This document shows, piece by piece, positions 60,689 through 64,000 of a stretch of 64,000 nucleotides of DNA. How positions within the stretch are numbered: position 1 is the first letter of the stretch; each line of letters starts with the position of its first letter. The notes under the pieces were generated by a model. It was given only the letters and a program-made list of their open reading frames with translations. It was not told the origin of the DNA and ran no database searches. Made by a program: the position numbers and the translations under genes. The stretch spans positions 248,001 through 312,000 of the forward strand of contig NZ_CP116942.1 of assembly GCF_028532485.1 (NCBI RefSeq), given 5' to 3'. The stretch comes from Iamia majanohamensis. Its GTDB lineage: Bacteria; Actinomycetota; Acidimicrobiia; Acidimicrobiales; Iamiaceae.

Positions 60689-60809
60689 CCCTCGCTCCCT
60701 CGACGTTCCCCACACGGTCCGGCGGGCGAGCGTACCCGGTCGCGCTGTGACGCACGGCACCCGGGATGGGGCCGTCGCCGGGTCGGGGCCCGTCGGTACG
60801 CTCGCCCCG

Positions 60810-61835
60810 ATGTCCGACGCCCCACCGCCCGTCGAGCTGACCACCGTCGGGCCCCGTGGCGCGACGGCCCACCAGGGCGACCGCGTGCTGCGGGTCGACG
60901 GCCTCGAGCCCGACACCGACGCCGAGCTGGGCGGGGTCGCCTTCCGCACCCTGCCCGAGCCGGGCGAGCACCTGGCCACCTTCGCCACCGTCAACGACGT
61001 GCACTTCGGCGAGGAGGTGTGCGGGCTGGTGAGCGGCACCGACGTGGGCCCGGTGTTCTCGGCCGAGCCCGGCGACCCGCCCTACCCCGAGGTGATGAAC
61101 CGGGGGGCGGTGGCCGAGATCGCCGAGCTCGACCCCGACGCGCTGGTGGTGAAGGGCGACCTCACCAGCGGCGGCACCGACGCCGAGGTCGACGCCTTCC
61201 TCGCCGCCTACGCCCCGCTGGCCGACCGCATGACCTGGGTGCGGGGCAACCACGAGTCGTACCACCGCCTCGACCGGGGGGCGGTGCCGACCCAGGAGGT
61301 CGTGCTCCCCGGCGTGCGCCTGGCCGTGCTCGACACCTCCCTGGACGGCGTCGAGTACGGCGGCGTGTCGGCCGACCAGCTGGCGTGGCTCGACGACCTG
61401 GCCGCCACCTCCGACCGCCCCGTCGTCGTCCTCGGCCACCACCACGTGTGGGACCCGGGGTCGGCCGAGCGCCCGGAGCGCTACTTCGGCGTCGACCCCG
61501 ACGACTCGGTGGCCCTGGTGGCGCTGGTCGCCCGCCGGCCCCGCATCGTCGCCTACCTGGCCGGCCACACCCACCGGAACCGGGTGCGGCGGTTCGGCCC
61601 CACCGGCGACGTTCCGTGGGTCGAGGTCGCCTGCGTGAAGGACTACCCCGGGGCCTGGGCCGAGTACCGGGTGCACGAGGGCGGCATCCTCCAGGTCGTG
61701 CACCGCATCTCGTCGCCCGAGGCCCTGGCCTGGACCGAGAAGACCCGGCACATGTACCACGACCTCTACGCCGACTACGCCTTCGGCGCCCTCGACGAGA
61801 GGTGCTTCGTGATCCCGACCGAGAGGGCCGACTGA
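60810..61835 (+). CDS. Calcineurin-like metallophosphoesterase
   Basis: The 341-residue protein has the full set of metallophosphoesterase motifs: TVNDVHFGEE, VVKGDLTSGG, VRGNHESYH, VLGHHHVW and YLAGHTHRNR. A ~45-residue N-terminal beta segment precedes the catalytic fold. No signal peptide is visible. The substrate (phosphodiester or 3',5'-cyclic nucleotide) cannot be told. TACGCT at 60797-60802, 7 nt before the ATG, sets the start. The stop overlaps the next ATG. Confidence 0.9.
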   Translation: MSDAPPPVELTTVGPRGATAHQGDRVLRVDGLEPDTDAELGGVAFRTLPEPGEHLATFATVNDVHFGEEVCGLVSGTDVGPVFSAEPGDPPYPEVMNRGAVAEIAELDPDALVVKGDLTSGGTDAEVDAFLAAYAPLADRMTWVRGNHESYHRLDRGAVPTQEVVLPGVRLAVLDTSLDGVEYGGVSADQLAWLDDLAATSDRPVVVLGHHHVWDPGSAERPERYFGVDPDDSVALVALVARRPRIVAYLAGHTHRNRVRRFGPTGDVPWVEVACVKDYPGAWAEYRVHEGGILQVVHRISSPEALAWTEKTRHMYHDLYADYAFGALDERCFVIPTERAD

Positions 61836-62272
61836 TGGCACGCGACCAGATGCCCGCCGACGATCCCCACATCCGGCCCGAGGGGGCCGACGACGCCACC
61901 GTCGAGGCGGTGGGCAAGCTGACCGAGGCCCTGGAGTGGGTCGAGCGGGCCCGGGGCGACCTCTACGACTTCCACCAGAAGATGGGCCACGCGGACCTCA
62001 CCATCGGCAAGGCCGCCGACGCCCTCGAGGAGGCGGGTCACGCCGAGGTGGCCGAGCGCATCCGCACCGAGCTGGTGGGCCGCAACACGATCGTCGGGCG
62101 CTGGACCTTCCAGATCGTCGAGGAGTTCGACGACGGCTACTGGTCCGACGTCCGCGCCGGCGAGAAGCGCGTCCGTGACGAGCTCCTCGACGGCCGCCGC
62201 CACGTCTTCGAGTCCGAGATGAAAGAAGACCGCCGCACCCACGGTCGGAAGGACCACGAGTCCCGCCCGTAG
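61835..62272 (+). CDS. Conserved hypothetical protein, all-helical
   Basis: The 145-residue hydrophilic protein has long helices (AVGKLTEALEWVERARGDLYDFHQ, cut here to its start) and a mid-segment VGRNTIVGRWTFQIVEEFD with a basic/acidic tail. I recognise it only as a type frequently encoded in actinobacterial genomes, without known function. It is coupled to the metallophosphoesterase by a TGATG overlap. Confidence 0.75.
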   Translation: MARDQMPADDPHIRPEGADDATVEAVGKLTEALEWVERARGDLYDFHQKMGHADLTIGKAADALEEAGHAEVAERIRTELVGRNTIVGRWTFQIVEEFDDGYWSDVRAGEKRVRDELLDGRRHVFESEMKEDRRTHGRKDHESRP

Positions 62273-62460
62273 CGGCAGGGAACGGGCGCTCGGGGCCTCC
62301 TCGCCGTCGCCGATGTGCCCGTCGCCCACCACGACCCACGTAGGCGCCTGGGCCGAGCGGGTCCCCCGCTGAGCTTATTCGCAGTGGACGATGCAGACTC
62401 CAGGAGACCGCCGACGGACACTGAGGACAAGCAACTTCACGAAGATGGTGGAAGACACCC

Positions 62461-63738
62461 TCATTTGTGCGAGAACTGACGATCAGCGAGATGAAGAAAA
62501 TATAGGTCTTTCAGTTCAATGGCCGACTTGTCTTCAAGGAACTTTGAGTGCCCCACCACCGGGGCACCGAGGAGAGTTGCGAGTCCAGGTGCAATGATAA
62601 GAGGCATCGCGGTCACGAGACCAACGACCGTTGTCAACGCACCTACCGCAACACCGCCAAGCATCTTCTTGTCAAGAACGCTTCGTGCTTTCGACAGTGA
62701 GAGCCGCAGCTTGGCAAGTTCCGGAGCTACGATGTCCGACTCAACTTCTCTTGCAACTTGTGCCGGGTCTTTGCCTGGGTCGGCCCGGAGTTTCGCATCG
62801 ATGGCGGCCGTGATGGCGGCTCTGAAGATCTCGAACTCGTCTTCATGATCGCCGCGTACCTTCAGGAGTTCCCTCGTCGACAAACCTGCCAAAACGGGTA
62901 GTTGCAAAGAAAGCGCTACGTCCGCAAGGCTCGGGTCACGGCTGTTGGTAGGGGCGAGATCTACAAGCCGTCTGGCATCGGCAGTTAGCGGCGCACCGAG
63001 GTGTTGTGACATGGCGGCGTCACCAACTAGTGAGGTACAGATCTTTCTGAACTCGCTGTCTGCGTACCCTTCGATTGACGGCGGTTCTTCGCCAGGATGC
63101 TGTATGTACTGGCTGCCGGTTTCAAGAACTGGCGAGGTGAAGTAGTACCAAGTGTCCTCACCCATGTTCTCAGTCTCCATCTTTGCGCCGGTTGCGATGA
63201 GCTCTATCGCTGCCGTAGACAAATCCGGATCCAATGCCGTCGTTAGACCAATCTCAGCGGCATGAGTCTCAAAATGATCGGAACAGAAGCGGTTAGGCTT
63301 CGTGCGGAAATCAAGATGAGGTTCTACCCCGATTTGAGCAGCACGCAGCAAGACACTCGCGTGGTTCTTTAAGTCCCACGACGCCTCATCTCGATCCGTC
63401 TCAATGTCAGAGCAGAAGTTGAACGGCGCGTACCCTTCAACAACGATGGTATCGAAGTATTGAAAGGCGTGGCTGAGACCATGCTCGAGGTCCCGCTGGA
63501 GACATGGCGATCCCTTGCAAGTGGTAATTCCTGAGAGGTCATTGACTCGTGAGGCGATCGCTGTCTTTGGTCCTGCGGACTCGGAACTATCGCTGAACTC
63601 GGCCGCAGCTGCAGCAGCGGCGAGGGTTTCCGCTAGATCTAGGTTGGCAGCGTTCTTTATAGCCTCGCCGACGCTTGTCACATCGCTTAGATCCAGGGCA
63701 TCCAGCCATTGTCGAATCCAGTACTCCCGCACTTGCAT
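62461..63738 (-). CDS. Hypothetical protein, low-GC, C-terminal hydrophobic hairpin
   Basis: I do not recognise this 425-residue protein. It is mostly soluble and acidic, with several His and Cys (KGSPCLQRDLEHGLSHAF, FCSDHFETHAAEIG). A long helical region with charged residues is followed by a hydrophobic stretch at about 345-385 (GVAVGALTTVVGLVTAMPLI), probably a membrane hairpin. GGAGG lies 4 nt before the ATG at 63738. The frame stays open upstream to 63798 and beyond, so a longer protein is possible. Composition marks it as acquired. A defence or mobile-element cargo role is speculation. Confidence 0.7.
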   Translation of the reverse strand: MQVREYWIRQWLDALDLSDVTSVGEAIKNAANLDLAETLAAAAAAAEFSDSSESAGPKTAIASRVNDLSGITTCKGSPCLQRDLEHGLSHAFQYFDTIVVEGYAPFNFCSDIETDRDEASWDLKNHASVLLRAAQIGVEPHLDFRTKPNRFCSDHFETHAAEIGLTTALDPDLSTAAIELIATGAKMETENMGEDTWYYFTSPVLETGSQYIQHPGEEPPSIEGYADSEFRKICTSLVGDAAMSQHLGAPLTADARRLVDLAPTNSRDPSLADVALSLQLPVLAGLSTRELLKVRGDHEDEFEIFRAAITAAIDAKLRADPGKDPAQVAREVESDIVAPELAKLRLSLSKARSVLDKKMLGGVAVGALTTVVGLVTAMPLIIAPGLATLLGAPVVGHSKFLEDKSAIELKDLYFLHLADRQFSHK

Positions 63739-63799
63739 AAAGCCTCCGACGATGACGTGAGGAAAGTGTACCGAGGGCTGAGGTCGCGAGGCCGCCACT

Positions 63800-64000
63800 T
63801 CACTTGTAGTAGCAACGAACCTCGTCGGGCGTGCAGGTGGGGCCCTTGACGGGTGGGTGACATGGGTGTAGCTCCGCCCGCTCAGGTTTTCGCAAGCTAC
63901 GACGTGGCGCCAACCTTGAGTGAAGGCGATGCCCTTGGAGCCCGGCTTTGGCTGGGCAGGGCGAAGTGCGCAGGCTCGTCTTCGAGAGTCACTGCCTGCC
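63800..64000 (-). pseudogene. Possible frameshifted gene fragment at the window edge
   Basis: On the minus strand one frame reads like protein (GIAFTQGWRHVVACENLSG, then YTHVTHP). A second frame continues it (PVKGPTCTPDEVRCYYK) to a stop at 63800-63802. Joining them needs a one-base shift near 63845-63850. It may be a degraded gene, an error, or chance. No family is recognised. Confidence 0.3.

Larger units (their letters stand above)
62375..64000. mobile_element. Putative horizontally acquired segment (right end open)
   Basis: From about 62375 the base composition falls sharply to near 50 % GC, codons ending in A or T become frequent, and the one long gene uses a Shine-Dalgarno start unlike most of its neighbours. 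The right boundary is outside the window. Composition rises again after about 63800. No integrase, transposase, attachment repeat or adjacent tRNA gene is visible. Confidence 0.55.

Noticed and set aside
60724-60807. 12-bp inverted repeat GGCGAGCGTACC/GGTACGCTCGCC between divergent genes, looking like an operator
   Set aside because: Each arm contains the same -10 box (TACGCT) for the two divergent starts, so the symmetry is explained by two similar promoters.
61775-62332. Minus-strand frame beginning VVVGDGHIGDGEE, considered as a gene truncated by the island
   Set aside because: Most of it is antisense to the well-supported genes 60810-61835 and 61835-62272, and no family is recognisable.

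Overview
The window is very GC-rich (well above 70 % by eye) actinobacterial chromosome, except for the last ~1.6 kb. Several features point to a high-GC actinobacterium, most likely class Acidimicrobiia (this is inference, not a database match). They are an acyl-CoA carboxylase beta/epsilon pair next to maf, a mycothiol-type DinB enzyme, an F420-type luciferase-like oxidoreductase, two DUF4214 secreted proteins, an SRP RNA upstream of dnaX, and many GTG starts. About twenty start codons lie 6-10 nt after a TANNNT -10 box, so leaderless transcription appears common. I used this pattern to choose starts.

Layout. 1-11751: an acyl-chain and O-acyltransferase locus. Two SGNH-hydrolase-like membrane proteins face a malonyl-transacylase, MaoC hydratase, MBOAT acyltransferase, dedicated acyl carrier protein, acyltransferase-3, two ketoreductases, a luciferase-like oxidoreductase and two ketosynthases. 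It looks like a dedicated type II fatty-acid/polyketide line feeding envelope O-acylation, with a Dlt-like MBOAT + carrier protein + SGNH core. 11787-19375: tadA, a FtsX-type ABC exporter, and a DUF4097/NarL-type two-component operon. Both units are preceded by the same 19-nt inverted repeat, a candidate shared operator. 19372-24235: a catalytically degenerate S8-protease-like DUF4214 protein, an AlkA-like glycosylase, a SRPBCC protein and tRNA-Ser(GGA).

24350-32923: SRP RNA, dnaX (its conserved C-terminus is only reachable by a -1 frame change), ybaB, recR, then thiolase, DivIVA-like protein, crotonyl-CoA carboxylase/reductase, NYN protein and methylmalonyl-CoA epimerase, which suggest an ethylmalonyl/methylmalonyl-CoA branch. 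32983-43429: copper CopC/CopD fusion and partner, an ABC-2-like exporter, secreted nuclease, ASCH-like protein, paired Fluc (CrcB) subunits, a CNNM/CorC protein and a gamma-glutamyltransferase. 43581-49455: Gly-rich DUF4214 protein with a hairpin at its predicted mRNA 5' end, plsY, degV, thioesterase, glutaminase and a 5'-3' exonuclease.

49923-62272: a split LigD (polymerase and ligase as separate genes around a PQQ-type dehydrogenase and an MFS carrier), the carboxylase beta/epsilon-maf-dusB run, a secreted protein, a metallophosphoesterase and a conserved small protein. From about 62375 the sequence becomes much richer in A+T and holds one unrecognised gene and a possibly broken one: a probable acquired island. 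I saw no rRNA genes, CRISPR arrays, transposases or complete prophage genes.
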